Part shown: positions 1-10,556 of the stretch, piece by piece
How the letters are laid out: every line of letters begins with the position of its first letter
Position numbering within the stretch: the first letter of the stretch is position 1
Assembly: GCF_003600645.1 (NCBI RefSeq)
Contig: NZ_CP032482.1
Span: 2,604,001 to 2,668,000, forward strand
Reading direction: 5' to 3'
DNA: 64,000 bases
DNA from: Yersinia rochesterensis
GTDB taxonomy: Bacteria; Pseudomonadota; Gammaproteobacteria; Enterobacterales; Enterobacteriaceae
Notes under the pieces: generated by a model
What the model saw: the letters and a program-made list of their open reading frames with translations, nothing else
What the model was told of the DNA's origin: nothing
Databases searched by the model: none
Position numbers and translations under genes: made by a program

Positions 1-280
1 TTTTTATACCGGACTGGCGCTGCTAAACACCGCAACTAATAGCCATAGTTGTCTTTGTGAAACGTTTGATGTTTATTTCCGCACCTTGAATAGTGCAGAA
101 ATTGAAGGTTATTTAGTGCGGGAAAAACCGTGGAATTGCGCGGGAAGTTTTAAAAGTGAAGGGTTGGGTATCACCTTATTTGATAAATTATCAGGCCGAG
201 ATCCAAATACCCTCATCGGCCTGCCGTTAATCGCCCTCACCCAAATGTTAATTGAGCAAGGGGTAAATCCATTACTTTAG
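1..280 (+). CDS. yceF: Maf-family nucleotide pyrophosphatase YceF, C-terminal part
   Basis: The reading frame is open from base 2 and ends at TAG 278-280, so the gene starts before the window. The visible residues include [15 protein letters not shown] and [12 protein letters not shown], the C-terminal signature of Maf-like proteins of the YceF branch. YceF homologues hydrolyse modified or non-canonical nucleotides, with 7-methyl-GTP reported for the E. coli protein, which keeps them out of nucleic acids. It converges with rluC and lies on the same strand as rne, the arrangement seen in E. coli (yceF-rluC-rne). Only about 93 residues are visible, so the active-site half cannot be checked. Confidence 0.9.
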   Translation, partial: FYTGLALLNTATNSHSCLCETFDVYFRTLNSAEIEGYLVREKPWNCAGSFKSEGLGITLFDKLSGRDPNTLIGLPLIALTQMLIEQGVNPLL

Positions 281-326
281 AACTGATGGCCGTAAAACTG
301 ATGACTGTAAAACTAATAGCGCTATT

Positions 327-1286
327 TTAAATAGCGCTATTCTTGCGTAATACTGACAAGCAATGGCGCAATTGATTATCCAGCGGTGCTTCAATGCGCA
401 TGGTTTCACCGGTATTTGGGTGTTCAAAACGTAAAGCGGCGGCATGCAGGAATAAACGATGTAACCCAGTACCCTGTAATTGTGCATCAAATTCACGGTC
501 ACCATAGCGATCGTCAAAAGCGATCGGGTGGCCAGCATGCAGCGCATGGACACGAATCTGATGTGTTCGACCGGTAATCGGGCTAGCTTTAACCAGTGTG
601 GCATGCTCAAAACGCTCTTCTATTTTAAAGCGGGTTTCTGATGGTTTGCCCTCGCTACTGACTTTCACCATGCGTTCACCACTTTGCATAATATTTTTCA
701 GCAAAGGCGCTTGCACGGCTTTGCAATGTGATTGCCATTGTCCGCGCACCAAAGCTAAATAATCTTTCTGCATCCCTTTCAAGCGCAGTTGCTCATGTAA
801 GGAACGCAAAGCTGAACGTTTTTTTGCAACTAATAAAACACCGGAGGTATCACGATCAAGACGGTGGACCAATTCCAGGAAACGCGCTTCCGGGCGCAGG
901 GCGCGTAATGCTTCAATCACCCCGAAACTTAAACCGCTTCCGCCATGGACCGCAGTGCCGGAAGGTTTGTTCAGCACTAAGAGATAGTCATCTTCAAATA
1001 GAATGCAATCGGCTAACGCGGCAACTTTATCAAGTTTAGCTGATACCTGAATTTCTTCGCGCTCAGCAACCCGTACCGGCGGCACACGCACCACATCACC
1101 GTCAGCCAATTTATATTCTGGCTTAATGCGCCCTTTATTAACTCGAACCTCACCTTTGCGTACGATGCGGTAAATCATACTCTTTGGCACACCTTTCAAT
1201 TTAGTGAGCAAAAAGTTATCGATCCGCTGACCGGCTTCGTCGGCAGAAATGGTGATTAATTGTACTACTGGATTATTCGTTTTCAT
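327..1286 (-). CDS. rluC: 23S rRNA pseudouridine synthase RluC
   Basis: The 319-residue product has the length of E. coli RluC. An N-terminal S4-type RNA-binding segment (AGQRIDNFL, then KGEVRVNKGRIKP) precedes the RluA-type synthase domain with ELVHRLDRDTSGVLL. That motif contains the catalytic aspartate, which isomerises uridines 955, 2504 and 2580 of 23S rRNA in the family. I place the start at the ATG giving MKTNNP, because this matches the family N-terminus. A longer frame to 1349 adds 21 residues with no family counterpart. The gene is divergent from rne and shares its upstream region. Confidence 0.95.
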   Translation of the reverse strand: MKTNNPVVQLITISADEAGQRIDNFLLTKLKGVPKSMIYRIVRKGEVRVNKGRIKPEYKLADGDVVRVPPVRVAEREEIQVSAKLDKVAALADCILFEDDYLLVLNKPSGTAVHGGSGLSFGVIEALRALRPEARFLELVHRLDRDTSGVLLVAKKRSALRSLHEQLRLKGMQKDYLALVRGQWQSHCKAVQAPLLKNIMQSGERMVKVSSEGKPSETRFKIEERFEHATLVKASPITGRTHQIRVHALHAGHPIAFDDRYGDREFDAQLQGTGLHRLFLHAAALRFEHPNTGETMRIEAPLDNQLRHCLSVLRKNSAI

Positions 1287-1361
1287 GGGACGCGATTCTA
1301 AATACACCGAGGAATTAGCGCCACCCCTTTTTCTGTGCTTAACTGTCAATCTGGCTATTTA

Positions 1362-1861
1362 AAGATAACGTTTGCGTGCATTTATTGTTTAATAAGACAA
1401 CGATAGCCGCCAACACTGTGAATACAGTAAAAGAATCTTTACCTAGACAGGTAAAGTCATCTTGCTATATCAGTGTCAGCAATGGAATAATGTGTTTAAT
1501 TCTGCGTTGATTCTCGTTAGACCAAGAGACTTGTGGAATAATAAACTTTGCCTGATCACGCAAAAACGCAGCAATGGCGTAAGACGTAATGTGAAATCAA
1601 GCAATTAGCGGGCTGCGGGTTGCAGCTTGGTCGGCAAGTGGGTAAGGCTCTGTTGTCTTATATTCAGAAGCTACCCTTTATATAAAAAGCGCTGTTTTTC
1701 AGAAAGAAACACAGGCTTACCGAAATAATGCGCCCCTATGCAGGCGACAACCGTGAGGTTGACGGCTTTGCTAGAAGACTCGGGGTCATCGGTTTACCCG
1801 ACCATGAGGTTATTTTGCCCGCAGTTCTAATGACAATGTAAAAATAACGAGTAAGTTAAAG
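1362..1861 (+). promoter_or_regulatory. rne promoter and long 5' leader
   Basis: About 500 bases without a gene lie between rluC and rne. In enterobacteria the rne mRNA has a leader of roughly 360 nt that RNase E itself cleaves to autoregulate. Bases 1748-1761 form a small hairpin, CAACC-GTGA-GGTTG, which resembles the conserved hairpin of that leader. The section up to about 1810 is GC-rich and can fold further. The promoters themselves were not located. That the leader is autoregulatory is inferred from the family. Confidence 0.6.
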
Positions 1862-4800
1862 ATGAAAAGAATGTTGATTAACGCCACTCAGCAAGAAGAG
1901 TTGCGTGTCGCCCTTGTAGATGGACAGCGGCTGTATGATTTGGATATTGAAAGCCCAGGTCATGAACAGAAAAAAGCGAATATTTACAAAGGGAAAATCA
2001 CCCGAATCGAACCTAGTCTGGAAGCCGCTTTTGTTGATTACGGCGCTGAACGACATGGTTTTCTCCCATTAAAAGAAATCTCTCGCGAATATTTCCCTAG
2101 TAATTATTCCTCTCATGGCCGCCCAAACATCAAAGATGTGCTGCGCGAAGGCCAGGAAGTTATTGTTCAGGTTGATAAAGAAGAACGCGGTAATAAAGGT
2201 GCCGCACTCACGACTTTCATCAGCCTGGCGGGTAGTTATTTAGTTTTGATGCCAAACAACCCACGTGCCGGGGGTATTTCTCGCCGTATCGAGGGTGATG
2301 ACCGCACTGAATTGAAAGAAGCCCTATCCTCCCTGCAATTGCCTGACGGCATGGGCCTGATTGTTCGCACCGCCGGTGTCGGTAAATCTGCTGATGCGCT
2401 GCAATGGGACTTATCATTCCGTCTGAAGCATTGGGATGCGATTAAAAAAGCCGCTGAAGGTCGCCCTGCGCCCTTCCTGATCCATCAGGAAAGTAACGTG
2501 ATTGTCCGTGCTTTCCGTGATTATCTGCGCCCGGACATCGGCGAAATCCTGATCGATAACCCTAAAGTTCTCGAACTGGCTAAAGAGCATATCGCCGCAC
2601 TCGGTCGCCCGGATTTCAGCAGCAAAATTAAATTGTATAGTGGTGAGATTCCATTATTCAGTCACTACCAAATTGAGTCACAGATTGAATCTGCCTTCCA
2701 ACGCGAAGTGCGTCTGCCTTCCGGTGGTTCGATTGTTATTGACACTACCGAAGCGCTGACTGCGATTGATATCAACTCCGCGCGAGCAACGCGTGGTGGT
2801 GATATCGAAGAAACCGCATTCAATACCAACCTTGAAGCTGCCGATGAGATTGCTCGCCAATTACGTCTACGCGACTTGGGTGGCCTGATTGTCATCGACT
2901 TTATCGATATGACACCGGTACGCCACCAGCGTGAAGTGGAAAACCGTTTGCGCGATGCCGTCCGTCAGGATCGTGCGCGTATCCAGATTGGCCGCATCTC
3001 CCGCTTTGGTTTACTGGAAATGTCCCGTCAGCGCCTCAGCCCGTCACTGGGTGAGTCAAGCCACCATGTGTGCCCACGCTGTAGCGGTACCGGTACTGTA
3101 CGTGACAATGAATCCCTGTCACTTTCTATTCTGCGTTTGATTGAAGAAGAAGCGCTGAAAGAAAATACTCATGAAGTTCACGCGATTGTACCGGTACAAA
3201 TTGCGTCGTATCTGTTGAACGAAAAACGTGAATCCGTCAATGCTATCGAAAAACGCCAGGGCGGTGTACGTGCAGTGATCGTGCCAAACGATCAAATGCA
3301 AACGCCGCATTACTCGGTGCTTCGCGTACGCAAAGGCGAAGAAGTCCCGACTCTCAGCTATTTGTTGCCACAACTGCATGAAGCAGAAATGGCGCAACCG
3401 CTGGAAGAAGCGACTATTGAGCGTAAACGTCCGGAACAACCGGCGTTGGCAACTTTCTCTCTGCCAACTGAAGTGCCGCCAGAATCAGCCCCTACAGCTA
3501 CGCCGGTTGAGCCAACTGTTGCACCACAAAAAACTGCTGCGGCGGTTGAACAACCTGGTTTCTTCAGCCGTCTGCTCAGTGGCCTGAAAGGTATATTCGG
3601 CACATCAGAAGAAGAAATTAAACCGGTCGAAGTTGAAAAAACGGAAAACAGCGAAAATCGTCGCAATGATCGCCGTAATCCTCGTCGCCAGAATAATAAC
3701 CGTAGAGATCGCGGTGACCGCACACCACGTGAAGGTCGCGATAACTCAAGCCGTGATAACTCAAGCCGTGATAATAATGGCCGTGACAATGCTAACCGCG
3801 ATAATAGCAATCGCGAGGGCCGTGAAGATCAACGCCGCAATAAACGCCCAACACAACAGACAACTGCGCCATTAGCGCAAACTGAAGTTGTAGAAGCGGA
3901 TAAAGCACCGCGTGAAGAGCAGCCACAGCGCCGCGGTGATCGCCAGCGTCGCCGTCAGGATGACAAACGCCAGGCACCACAGGACGTTAAAGCTAAAGTT
4001 GATGACATTGATGTCATTACTGCGGCTGTAGAAGAAGTACAACCTGAGCAAGAAGAACGCCAACAGGTGATGCAGCGCCGTCAACGCCGCCAATTGAATC
4101 AGAAAGTCCGTATTCAATCCGCGAATGATGAGCTGAATGTTCTGGAAACGCCGATCACCGCCCCGGTTGCTCAGGTTGCTGCACCAGTAGTGCACGAAGA
4201 AGTGAAATTACTGACACAGACCAGCCCTCAGACCGATGATGATGCAACGAACGACCGCAATGCCAACAATGAAAATGGCATGCCACGTCGCTCTCGCCGC
4301 TCGCCTCGCCACCTGCGTGTCAGCGGTCAACGCCGTCGTCGCTACCGTGATGAGCGCTATCCAACACAATCTGCTATGCCGCTGGCAGGTGCTTTCGCCT
4401 CACCAGAAATGGCGTCGGGTAAAGTGTGGGTGCGTTATCCGGTTGCCCAGCAGGTTGAACAAGCCTTTGTGGAAAACCCGGTTGAAGAGCAATTGCCAGT
4501 AGAACGCGTGCAAGAAGTTGCAGCTGTAGAAACGTCAATCGCTATTGCTGCCGCACCAGTTGTTGTTGCTCCAGTGATTGTTGCTCCAGTGATTACTGCT
4601 CCAGTTGTTGCCACTGCCGTAGCTGAAATTGCCGTACCGACGCCACAACATAAGCCGGGGGGGTCATCCTCATCCGCCGCTGCCGTACCTGGCCGTGCAC
4701 CTGTGGTCGTGGAAACAAAAATTGTAGAAACGACAATTGCAGAAACAGCAGTTATTGAGCCAGCAACAGTAGAAGCCACTGTTGAAAGCCGCGCGATTGA

Positions 4801-5305
4801 AGAACCTGTTCAGGTTACTGAAATAGCAACAGAAGCTGAAACTATCACGGCAACTGAGCCAGTGGTTGAAGAAGTGGCTGCAACAGAAACAGCAGTTGAA
4901 AAAACAATCGAGCCAGAAGCGGTTGTTGTAGAAACTGTTGTTGTGGAAACTGTGGTTGAAGAAGCTGTGGTTGAAGAAATAACCGAGCCAGAAGCGATTG
5001 CTGCGGAAACTGTAACTGAAGAGGCTGCAGTTGAAGAGGTCAATGTGACAGAAGAGGCCGTTGTAGCGCCTGTTGCCGTGGCAGCACCACAGCCGGTTGT
5101 CGCTCATCCTGAAGGTGTGCTATTTAAGCACTATGCTTCAGCACCGATGACTAAAGCACCTGCGCCTGATTACGTCCCAGCATCACCAACTCAAGGCCAA
5201 TGGGAGCGCCCAGCCTTTGATTTCGCAGGAAAAGGTCCTGCGGGTGGCCATGCTGCTGTTACTCAGGCCACGGCACCGGCAACAAAACCACAATCGGTCG
5301 AATAA
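1862..5305 (+). CDS. rne: Ribonuclease E
   Basis: RNase E is the essential endoribonuclease for mRNA decay and for rRNA and tRNA processing, and the scaffold of the degradosome. The N-terminal half is nearly identical to the E. coli enzyme: S1 domain near residues 35-120, catalytic aspartates in ALTAIDINS (about 303) and VIDFIDM (about 346), and the zinc-link CPRCSGTG near 404. An amphipathic membrane-targeting helix follows ([15 protein letters not shown], about 565-580). Next come Arg-rich RNA-binding stretches with tandem RDN-type repeats. The tail is rich in Val, Glu and Ala and ends in a conserved C-terminal segment that in E. coli binds PNPase. At 1147 residues it is longer than the E. 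coli protein (1061) because of that tail. Confidence 0.97.
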   Translation: MKRMLINATQQEELRVALVDGQRLYDLDIESPGHEQKKANIYKGKITRIEPSLEAAFVDYGAERHGFLPLKEISREYFPSNYSSHGRPNIKDVLREGQEVIVQVDKEERGNKGAALTTFISLAGSYLVLMPNNPRAGGISRRIEGDDRTELKEALSSLQLPDGMGLIVRTAGVGKSADALQWDLSFRLKHWDAIKKAAEGRPAPFLIHQESNVIVRAFRDYLRPDIGEILIDNPKVLELAKEHIAALGRPDFSSKIKLYSGEIPLFSHYQIESQIESAFQREVRLPSGGSIVIDTTEALTAIDINSARATRGGDIEETAFNTNLEAADEIARQLRLRDLGGLIVIDFIDMTPVRHQREVENRLRDAVRQDRARIQIGRISRFGLLEMSRQRLSPSLGESSHHVCPRCSGTGTVRDNESLSLSILRLIEEEALKENTHEVHAIVPVQIASYLLNEKRESVNAIEKRQGGVRAVIVPNDQMQTPHYSVLRVRKGEEVPTLSYLLPQLHEAEMAQPLEEATIERKRPEQPALATFSLPTEVPPESAPTATPVEPTVAPQKTAAAVEQPGFFSRLLSGLKGIFGTSEEEIKPVEVEKTENSENRRNDRRNPRRQNNNRRDRGDRTPREGRDNSSRDNSSRDNNGRDNANRDNSNREGREDQRRNKRPTQQTTAPLAQTEVVEADKAPREEQPQRRGDRQRRRQDDKRQAPQDVKAKVDDIDVITAAVEEVQPEQEERQQVMQRRQRRQLNQKVRIQSANDELNVLETPITAPVAQVAAPVVHEEVKLLTQTSPQTDDDATNDRNANNENGMPRRSRRSPRHLRVSGQRRRRYRDERYPTQSAMPLAGAFASPEMASGKVWVRYPVAQQVEQAFVENPVEEQLPVERVQEVAAVETSIAIAAAPVVVAPVIVAPVITAPVVATAVAEIAVPTPQHKPGGSSSSAAAVPGRAPVVVETKIVETTIAETAVIEPATVEATVESRAIEEPVQVTEIATEAETITATEPVVEEVAATETAVEKTIEPEAVVVETVVVETVVEEAVVEEITEPEAIAAETVTEEAAVEEVNVTEEAVVAPVAVAAPQPVVAHPEGVLFKHYASAPMTKAPAPDYVPASPTQGQWERPAFDFAGKGPAGGHAAVTQATAPATKPQSVE

Positions 5306-5333
5306 TAGCAATATCATTCAGTCCTAATATTGC

Positions 5334-5359
5334 AAAACCCGCCATCTGGCGGGTTTTTT
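5334..5359 (+). terminator. Intrinsic terminator of rne
   Basis: The hairpin AAACCCGCC-atct-GGCGGGTTT is followed by a T-run, about 30 bases after the rne stop. It is A-flanked on the left, so it could also serve the convergent monooxygenase gene. Confidence 0.85.
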
Positions 5360-5374
5360 ATTTCGCCGATAAAT

Positions 5375-5662
5375 TCAAGCGATCTGCTTCACTTTCTTGA
5401 TCTCAAGGCTTTCCAGCTTGCCCTCTAGTGCTTTAACAAATTCTTTGAAATGTTCAGTTTTGTTATGTTTTTCCAATGCATCATCAGACGCCCAGCGCTC
5501 GAAAAATACAAAAGAACCTTCTTGGCCGCTTTCGGTATGGAGATCATATTGCAGATTCCCCTTTTCCTCACGGCTAGGGTCGATAACCTGATGAACCGCC
5601 GCTTTAACTTCAGCAACAAACTCAGGTTTCGCCACTAAACTGGCAATGACACGGACTTCCAT
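5375..5662 (-). CDS. Putative quinol monooxygenase (ABM domain, YgiN-like)
   Basis: This 95-residue protein consists of a single antibiotic-biosynthesis-monooxygenase (ABM) ferredoxin-like fold. The N-terminal strand EVRVIASLVAKPE, the segment GNLQYDLHTE and the FVFFERWASDDALEKHNKTEHF block are typical. The histidine and tryptophan in this block are commonly conserved in YgiN-like cofactor-free quinol or quinone oxygenases. The substrate is not known. It stands alone, convergent with rne. The start has a GAG-type ribosome site just upstream (5667-5675 on the complement). Confidence 0.8.
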   Translation of the reverse strand: MEVRVIASLVAKPEFVAEVKAAVHQVIDPSREEKGNLQYDLHTESGQEGSFVFFERWASDDALEKHNKTEHFKEFVKALEGKLESLEIKKVKQIA

Positions 5663-5899
5663 GATTATTCTCCCATCTGATATTTAATTAGCCTACTTGC
5701 CGATAAATCAATCACTCGTCCTGCAGGACAATGTGACTTGGCGCCTCCCTATAAGAGACCCTTTTTATATTATTTTCAACTGACCAAAATTTCCAACTAA
5801 CCAAAAAATATTGTTTTCAACTTAACCGTAACAATCAGATGCATCCTAAGCGCTTTCCGCTTATCCTTATACCCCGCCGGAAACAGCACAAAAACCCAT

Positions 5900-6022
5900 A
5901 TCCTAAATAATTCGAGTTGCGAGAAGGCGGCAAGCGAGAGAGTCCCGATGAGCTTACATTTGTAAGTGATTCGGGTGATTGAACGCAGCCAACACACATG
6001 CAGCTTAAAGTATGACGGTATA
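5900..6022 (+). repeat. ERIC element upstream of pyrC
   Basis: This imperfect inverted repeat of about 123 bases has the classical ERIC core: GAGCTTACA, then GTAAGTGATTCGGGTGA. It also has the outer arms TCCTAAATAATTCGAGTTGC and GCAGCTTAAAGTATGACGG. Its right edge is only 26 bases before the pyrC start, so it lies in or next to the pyrC leader. Confidence 0.9.
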
Positions 6023-6048
6023 TATTTCATGACTGCGGAGCCCGTTAA

Positions 6049-7095
6049 ATGACTGCACAACCTCAAACCCTGAAAATTCGCCGCCCGGATGACTGGCATA
6101 TTCACTTACGTGATGACGAAATGCTCAGTACCGTGCTGCCCTACACTTCCGAGGCGTTTGCCCGAGCCATCGTCATGCCAAATTTGACCCCACCGATTAC
6201 CACTGTTGCCAGTGCTATTGCTTATCGGGACCGTATTTTGGCGGCAATACCTACAGGTCATACATTCACCCCACTGATGACGTGCTACCTGACCAATACC
6301 CTGGATGTCAATGAACTGACCCAAGGTTTTGAAAACGGTGTATTTACCGCGGCCAAGTTATATCCGGCCAATGCCACCACTAACTCAACGCATGGTGTCT
6401 CTGATATTCCAGCGATTTATCCGCTGTTTGAACAAATGCAGAAGATTGGCATGCCGCTGTTGATCCACGGTGAAGTCACCGATGCCGCGGTGGATATTTT
6501 TGATCGTGAAGCGCGTTTTATTGAAACAATTCTGGAACCGGTACGCCGTAAATTCCCAGAATTGAAAATTGTCTTTGAGCACATCACCACCAAAGATGCG
6601 GCCGACTATGTGCTGGCAGGCAATCGTTTCCTTGGTGCGACCATCACTCCTCAACATTTGATGTTCAACCGCAATCACATGTTGGTGGGTGGGATTCGCC
6701 CTCACCTGTTCTGTTTGCCAATTCTGAAGCGGAGCACTCATCAAGATGCCTTGCGGCAAGCTGTGGCCAGTGGCTCAGACCGTTTCTTCCTTGGCACTGA
6801 CTCTGCTCCTCATGCCAAACATCGGAAAGAATCATCTTGCGGCTGTGCCGGTGTTTTCAATGCCCCATCGGCGCTTTCGGCTTATGCCACTGTGTTTGAA
6901 GAAATGAATGCATTGGAACATTTGGAAGCTTTCTGCTCTTTGAATGGCCCGCGTTTTTATGGTTTGCCAGTTAACGAAGATTTTGTTGAGTTGGTTCGGA
7001 AACCTTTCCAGCAACCAGAGGACATCACATTAGGAAACGAATCTATCATTCCTTTCCTTGCCGGTCAGACCCTCAATTGGTCAGTTAAAGCCTGA
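6049..7095 (+). CDS. pyrC: Dihydroorotase
   Basis: PyrC closes carbamoyl-aspartate to dihydroorotate in pyrimidine synthesis. The 348 residues equal the E. coli length. The zinc-binding DDWHIHLRD is near residues 15-22, the lysine expected to be carboxylated is in [13 protein letters not shown] (about 103), histidines lie in LIHGEV and FEHITT, and the catalytic aspartate is in FLGTDSAPH. The start ATG is preceded by CGGAG. In E. coli, pyrC is controlled by start-site switching and a leader hairpin. Here an ERIC element occupies the region just upstream, so leader control may differ. Confidence 0.97.
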   Translation: MTAQPQTLKIRRPDDWHIHLRDDEMLSTVLPYTSEAFARAIVMPNLTPPITTVASAIAYRDRILAAIPTGHTFTPLMTCYLTNTLDVNELTQGFENGVFTAAKLYPANATTNSTHGVSDIPAIYPLFEQMQKIGMPLLIHGEVTDAAVDIFDREARFIETILEPVRRKFPELKIVFEHITTKDAADYVLAGNRFLGATITPQHLMFNRNHMLVGGIRPHLFCLPILKRSTHQDALRQAVASGSDRFFLGTDSAPHAKHRKESSCGCAGVFNAPSALSAYATVFEEMNALEHLEAFCSLNGPRFYGLPVNEDFVELVRKPFQQPEDITLGNESIIPFLAGQTLNWSVKA

Positions 7096-7170
7096 TAACA
7101 CCAGCTGTAGAGCGCACTTTTCTCTGCAGCTGAAAATTTTTTTCTTAGTCAGTTGCGGCCTGAATATTTA

Positions 7171-7190
7171 TACTGTATAAATAAACAGTA
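7171..7190 (+). promoter_or_regulatory. LexA box of dinI
   Basis: TACTGTATAAATAAACAGTA is an excellent SOS box (CTGT-N8-ACAG), 21 bases before the dinI start. It matches the known LexA control of dinI. Confidence 0.92.
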
Positions 7191-7211
7191 TAAATATTCG
7201 GAGGGCCAAGT

Positions 7212-7457
7212 ATGCGTGTTGAAGTCTGTATTGATAAAAAAAACCAGTTACCCGCAGGTGCTATCGAAGCACTCACCAATGAATTGAGTAAACGACTGAA
7301 GACTAAATTCCCAGATACGACCACTGCGGTACAAGTACGTTATGCCAGTGCGAATAATCTTTCTGTTTTAGGTGGAGCCAAAACGGATAAAGACCTCATA
7401 TCTGAAATATTACAAGAAATATGGGAAAGCGCGGACGACTGGTTCGACGCGGATTAA
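7212..7457 (+). CDS. dinI: DNA-damage-inducible protein DinI
   Basis: DinI is a small protein that binds RecA filaments and tunes the SOS response and UmuD processing. The 81 residues match the family length, with the conserved stretch VRYASANNLSVLGG and the acidic C-terminal helix EILQEIWESADDWF that mimics DNA. A strong ribosome site, GGAGG, precedes the ATG, and a LexA box covers the promoter. The pyrC-dinI-bssS-solA order is the reverse reading of the E. coli solA-bssS-dinI-pyrC block. Confidence 0.95.
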   Translation: MRVEVCIDKKNQLPAGAIEALTNELSKRLKTKFPDTTTAVQVRYASANNLSVLGGAKTDKDLISEILQEIWESADDWFDAD

Positions 7458-7513
7458 CCCACTGCAATAGGCTGTCAATGACGGCGATATGTTGTAGATA
7501 AATGCAGTTTTTT

Positions 7514-7542
7514 GCCGGGGAGTCGCTCCTCGGCTTTTTTAT
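7514..7542 (+). terminator. Terminator after dinI
   Basis: The hairpin GCCGGGGAG-tcg-CTCCTCGGC is followed by TTTTTT, about 55 bases after the dinI stop. Confidence 0.88.
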
Positions 7543-7750
7543 ATCAATGTATATTGGCCCTTTCCGTTTCACATTTTTTATTTTTAACTTTCGATTCATT
7601 AATCATCAGAAAATAAATAATTTGTAAATATCTGTAGATAATCGCCAAATTCATCAACGGTTGCGTATACTGAAAAAGCTCACTCAGTATTGGGCCGCAT
7701 TGATCCTCATTAGTCACTACCGTTCAGTAACTACTATATAAGGGGTCTTT

Positions 7751-8005
7751 ATGGACAGAAATGATGAAGTTATCCAGACTCACCCGCTCGTAGGTTGGGA
7801 TATCAGCACTGTAGATGTATATGACGCGATGATGATACGCCTTCATTACCTGTCTTCCATGGATCAACCGCCAGAAGATGCGCTAGTTGATAGAACACTC
7901 TGGCTGACGACTGATGTTGCGCGACAATTAATAAATATATTAGAAGCAGGCATTGCTAAAATTGAATCATCAGATTACCAAGATTTGGATCACCGTAAGC
8001 ATTAA
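7751..8005 (+). CDS. bssS: Biofilm formation regulator BssS
   Basis: This 84-residue protein is alignable to E. coli BssS over its length. The highly conserved blocks are EVIQTHPLVGWDISTVD and LWLTTDVARQLINILEAGI. BssS affects biofilm formation and signalling through indole and AI-2 in E. coli, but its mechanism is unknown. Its place next to dinI agrees with E. coli synteny. An AGGGG ribosome site lies a few bases upstream of the ATG. Confidence 0.9.
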   Translation: MDRNDEVIQTHPLVGWDISTVDVYDAMMIRLHYLSSMDQPPEDALVDRTLWLTTDVARQLINILEAGIAKIESSDYQDLDHRKH

Positions 8006-8036
8006 TTATCACCAGCAATTAATTTCTCAAAGCTCG

Positions 8037-8074
8037 TAAAAAGGCACCAGTGAATATCACTCGGTGCCTTTTTA
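8037..8074 (+). terminator. Terminator after bssS
   Basis: The hairpin arms AAAAGGCACCAG and the T-rich complement CTCGGTGCCTTTTT follow bssS by about 30 bases. Confidence 0.85.
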
Positions 8075-8285
8075 TTAACCGCTCCCACTATAATATGGTG
8101 AACATTCCTTTTGCTCTCTTGGCTCTCATGTTATTACTATCGTTTTAATTTTTATGACAACTTACTGCCTTTAATTTAAATCGCTCTGGTCATTTTCAGG
8201 ATAAAACTGCGTTACAAATCAAACAATATTAAATAAGATCGGGCGTTAAATAGGGTTCGCGGTGATATTCAGCAGGGTGAAAAAT

Positions 8286-9407
8286 ATGGATTATGATTTG
8301 ATTGTCATTGGTAGTGGCTCGGTCGGTTCAGCCGCAGGTTACTATGCCTCACAAGCCGGTCTAAATGTGCTGATGATTGATAGCGCAATGCCCCCTCACC
8401 AAGCAGGTAGCCACCATGGTGATACCAGAATCATTCGCCATGCATATGGTGAAGGCGAGAAATATGTCCCATTAGTATTACGTGCTCAAGCACTTTGGGA
8501 TCAACTTTCAGCCCAGACTGGTGAAAAATTGTTCCAGGCCTGTGGTGTGCTTAATCTGGGGCCAGAGGATTCGGTCTTTCTAAAAAACTCACAATACAGT
8601 GCTCAACAATTTAATTTGCCGGTTGAGATCCTAAATGCTGCACAAATTCGTGAGAAATGGCCGGTATTTACTGTCCCGGATAATTATATCGGCGTGTTCG
8701 AACCGCATTCCGGTTTCCTCCGCTCAGAGTTGGCGATAAAAACACTGATAAAAACCGTCACTGAAGCCGGTTGTGGCATTCTATTTAACTGCCCGGTGAC
8801 CGCGATTGAACCTCTGGATGAAGGCGTGGATGTCGTGACCATCGATGGTACCTACAGCGCTAAAAAAGTGGTTGTGACTGCTGGAACTTGGGTGAAGGAG
8901 TTGCTACCGCAATTGCCGGTAACCGCAATACGCAAAGTCTTTTCCTGGCACCATGCCGATGGCCGATACAGTGAAGGGAATCATTTCCCAGCATTCACGG
9001 TGGAAACACCGGACAATATTCATTATTACGGATTCCCTTCACAAAATGATGAATTGAAACTCGGTAAACATAATGGTGGGCAGCCCATAGAATCAGCGAC
9101 ACAGCGCAAACCCTTTGGCAGTTATGCTGAAGACGGAACAGAAGTATTTGGCTTTTTGCGTAATTTCTTACCCGGCGTGGGCGTTTGTTTACATGGTGCT
9201 GCATGCAGCTATGATATGAGCCCTGATGAAGATTTCATCATCGATACTTTGCCGGATAACCCCAATATTATGGTCGTGACGGGGTTAAGTGGCCATGGGT
9301 TTAAATTTGCTACTGCGCTGGGCGAGGTCGCTGCACTGTTTGCACAAGATAAACCATCACCTATTGATATTACTGCCTTTTCTTTGGCTCGATTCACGGA
9401 TTCATAG
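8286..9407 (+). CDS. solA: N-methyl-L-tryptophan oxidase
   Basis: SolA is a monomeric sarcosine-oxidase-type flavoenzyme that oxidatively demethylates N-methyl-tryptophan. The 373 residues match E. coli (372). The dinucleotide-binding [14 protein letters not shown] is at the N-terminus. [18 protein letters not shown] follows near residues 43-60, and the C-terminal [18 protein letters not shown] carries the cysteine used for covalent [14 protein letters not shown] closes the fold. The ATG at 8286 is preferred because AGGGTGA sits at good distance and MDYDL matches the family. The frame stays open to 8262. Confidence 0.94.
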   Translation: MDYDLIVIGSGSVGSAAGYYASQAGLNVLMIDSAMPPHQAGSHHGDTRIIRHAYGEGEKYVPLVLRAQALWDQLSAQTGEKLFQACGVLNLGPEDSVFLKNSQYSAQQFNLPVEILNAAQIREKWPVFTVPDNYIGVFEPHSGFLRSELAIKTLIKTVTEAGCGILFNCPVTAIEPLDEGVDVVTIDGTYSAKKVVVTAGTWVKELLPQLPVTAIRKVFSWHHADGRYSEGNHFPAFTVETPDNIHYYGFPSQNDELKLGKHNGGQPIESATQRKPFGSYAEDGTEVFGFLRNFLPGVGVCLHGAACSYDMSPDEDFIIDTLPDNPNIMVVTGLSGHGFKFATALGEVAALFAQDKPSPIDITAFSLARFTDS

Positions 9408-9438
9408 CACTCATATCCGCAATTGACTCACTAAATTA

Positions 9439-9477
9439 TTGCCAATGACTATTGAGACTTAAACAAGTCATTGGCAA
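9439..9477. repeat. Perfect 12-bp inverted repeat after solA
   Basis: The arms TTGCCAATGACT (9439-9450) and AGTCATTGGCAA (9466-9477) are separated by 15 bases. There is no T-run, so it may be a weak terminator, an mRNA 3'-end stabiliser or an operator for the next gene. Its role is unknown. Confidence 0.6.
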
Positions 9478-9656
9478 TTAATTCATATCTAATCGTTAGC
9501 ATCAAAACCACATTAGCCTGGTAATTAATAGCCATCAATTCATAAAACCCGCAAAAAAACATCGTAAATGCCGAATTGACGCTTTGGTCGTCAGAGGATT
9601 ACCTTATCCTAGTATGCAGTCAGGTATGGTTGCAGTTAGACAAGGATGTATGTCAC

Positions 9657-10241
9657 ATGAAAATATTAATTATTGACGAGTGTTTTTATACCCGCTCAGG
9701 GGTAAATACTTATTTAAATAGTTCCGCATCTCTTAATTTAATGGATGTTTCTACCGTTGAGCAGGCAACATTAGCCATTGATAATTTTAATCCTGAAATA
9801 ATAATTGTTAATCTTACGCAATACTGTCGATTCGGTGGACACTGCCCATTATTAGCACAATTCATCAACTGCTGTGGTCAGGCAAGAGTTTATATTTATC
9901 TGGATGCATCATATCCCTTTAGCGAAACGCCTATCCCTCTAACGGATTCTGTTTCAATCTTGGCTAAAAAGCATTTGCCCGAATTATTACAAAGCTTATC
10001 AAGTGTTTCAAATGATAACGATAAACCAGTGCTGCCATGTCCTGCATCACTGTTCAGCCCACAAGAACATAAAGTTATGTGCTATTGGATGACAGAAATG
10101 CCCAATTACCGGATAGCCAGAAAATTAAATATCAGTGACAGTACAGTTTACTCACATAAGCGCCATATTACTGAAAAAATAAAAGTCAGAAACCGCTTGG
10201 AACTGTGCTTTATCTATAATGTATTTAAATATTTATACTAG
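9657..10241 (+). CDS. LuxR-type DNA-binding protein with degenerate receiver
   Basis: This is a 194-residue protein. Residues 1-120 look like a response-regulator receiver fold (MKILIIDE at the start, IIIVN at the third strand). The phospho-acceptor aspartate is replaced by Asn52, and the acidic pocket is reduced to Asp7-Glu8. Residues about 138-190 are a LuxR/GerE helix-turn-helix (FSPQEHKVMCYW, IARKLNISDSTVYSHKRHI). This is the architecture of auxiliary regulators such as RcsA or BglJ, which work without phosphorylation. AAGGA lies ten bases before this ATG. A longer frame to 9576 has no supporting ribosome site. It is absent at this place in E. coli, and its target is unknown. Confidence 0.8.
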   Translation: MKILIIDECFYTRSGVNTYLNSSASLNLMDVSTVEQATLAIDNFNPEIIIVNLTQYCRFGGHCPLLAQFINCCGQARVYIYLDASYPFSETPIPLTDSVSILAKKHLPELLQSLSSVSNDNDKPVLPCPASLFSPQEHKVMCYWMTEMPNYRIARKLNISDSTVYSHKRHITEKIKVRNRLELCFIYNVFKYLY

Positions 10242-10556
10242 ACTTTGGCCTGTATTTAGAGGCAGCATCAGCCAATAGCACTCTAGATATAGCCAAATAA
10301 TACACATATATATTTATATTATGAATAATGTAGCCGAGAAAACAATGCGACATAGATTACTGTTAAAAATATCGGTTACATTCTATTAAATGCCTTTTTA
10401 TATAAACTAATTTCTATTTCCTTCAATTTTTACACACGCCTGAAAATAAGTTATTTAATTTATTATTCTCTTAGATAAAGGTTTACCCCCTAACTGATTG
10501 TTTACCCAATTAAAATCACCTACAATGGGCTATAACTTTAACCTCAGGCAGTCAGT
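10242..10556. other. AT-rich intergenic region with a promoter for yceO
   Basis: The region holds no gene. TTGTTT at 10498-10503 and TACAAT at 10521-10526 with 17-base spacing form a plausible sigma-70 promoter about 30 bases before the yceO start. Nothing else was recognised. Confidence 0.5.

Noticed and set aside
3358..5107. Several long frames opposite or out of phase with the 3' half of rne
   Set aside because: Low-complexity shadows of the Arg-, Glu- and Val-rich C-terminal part of RNase E.
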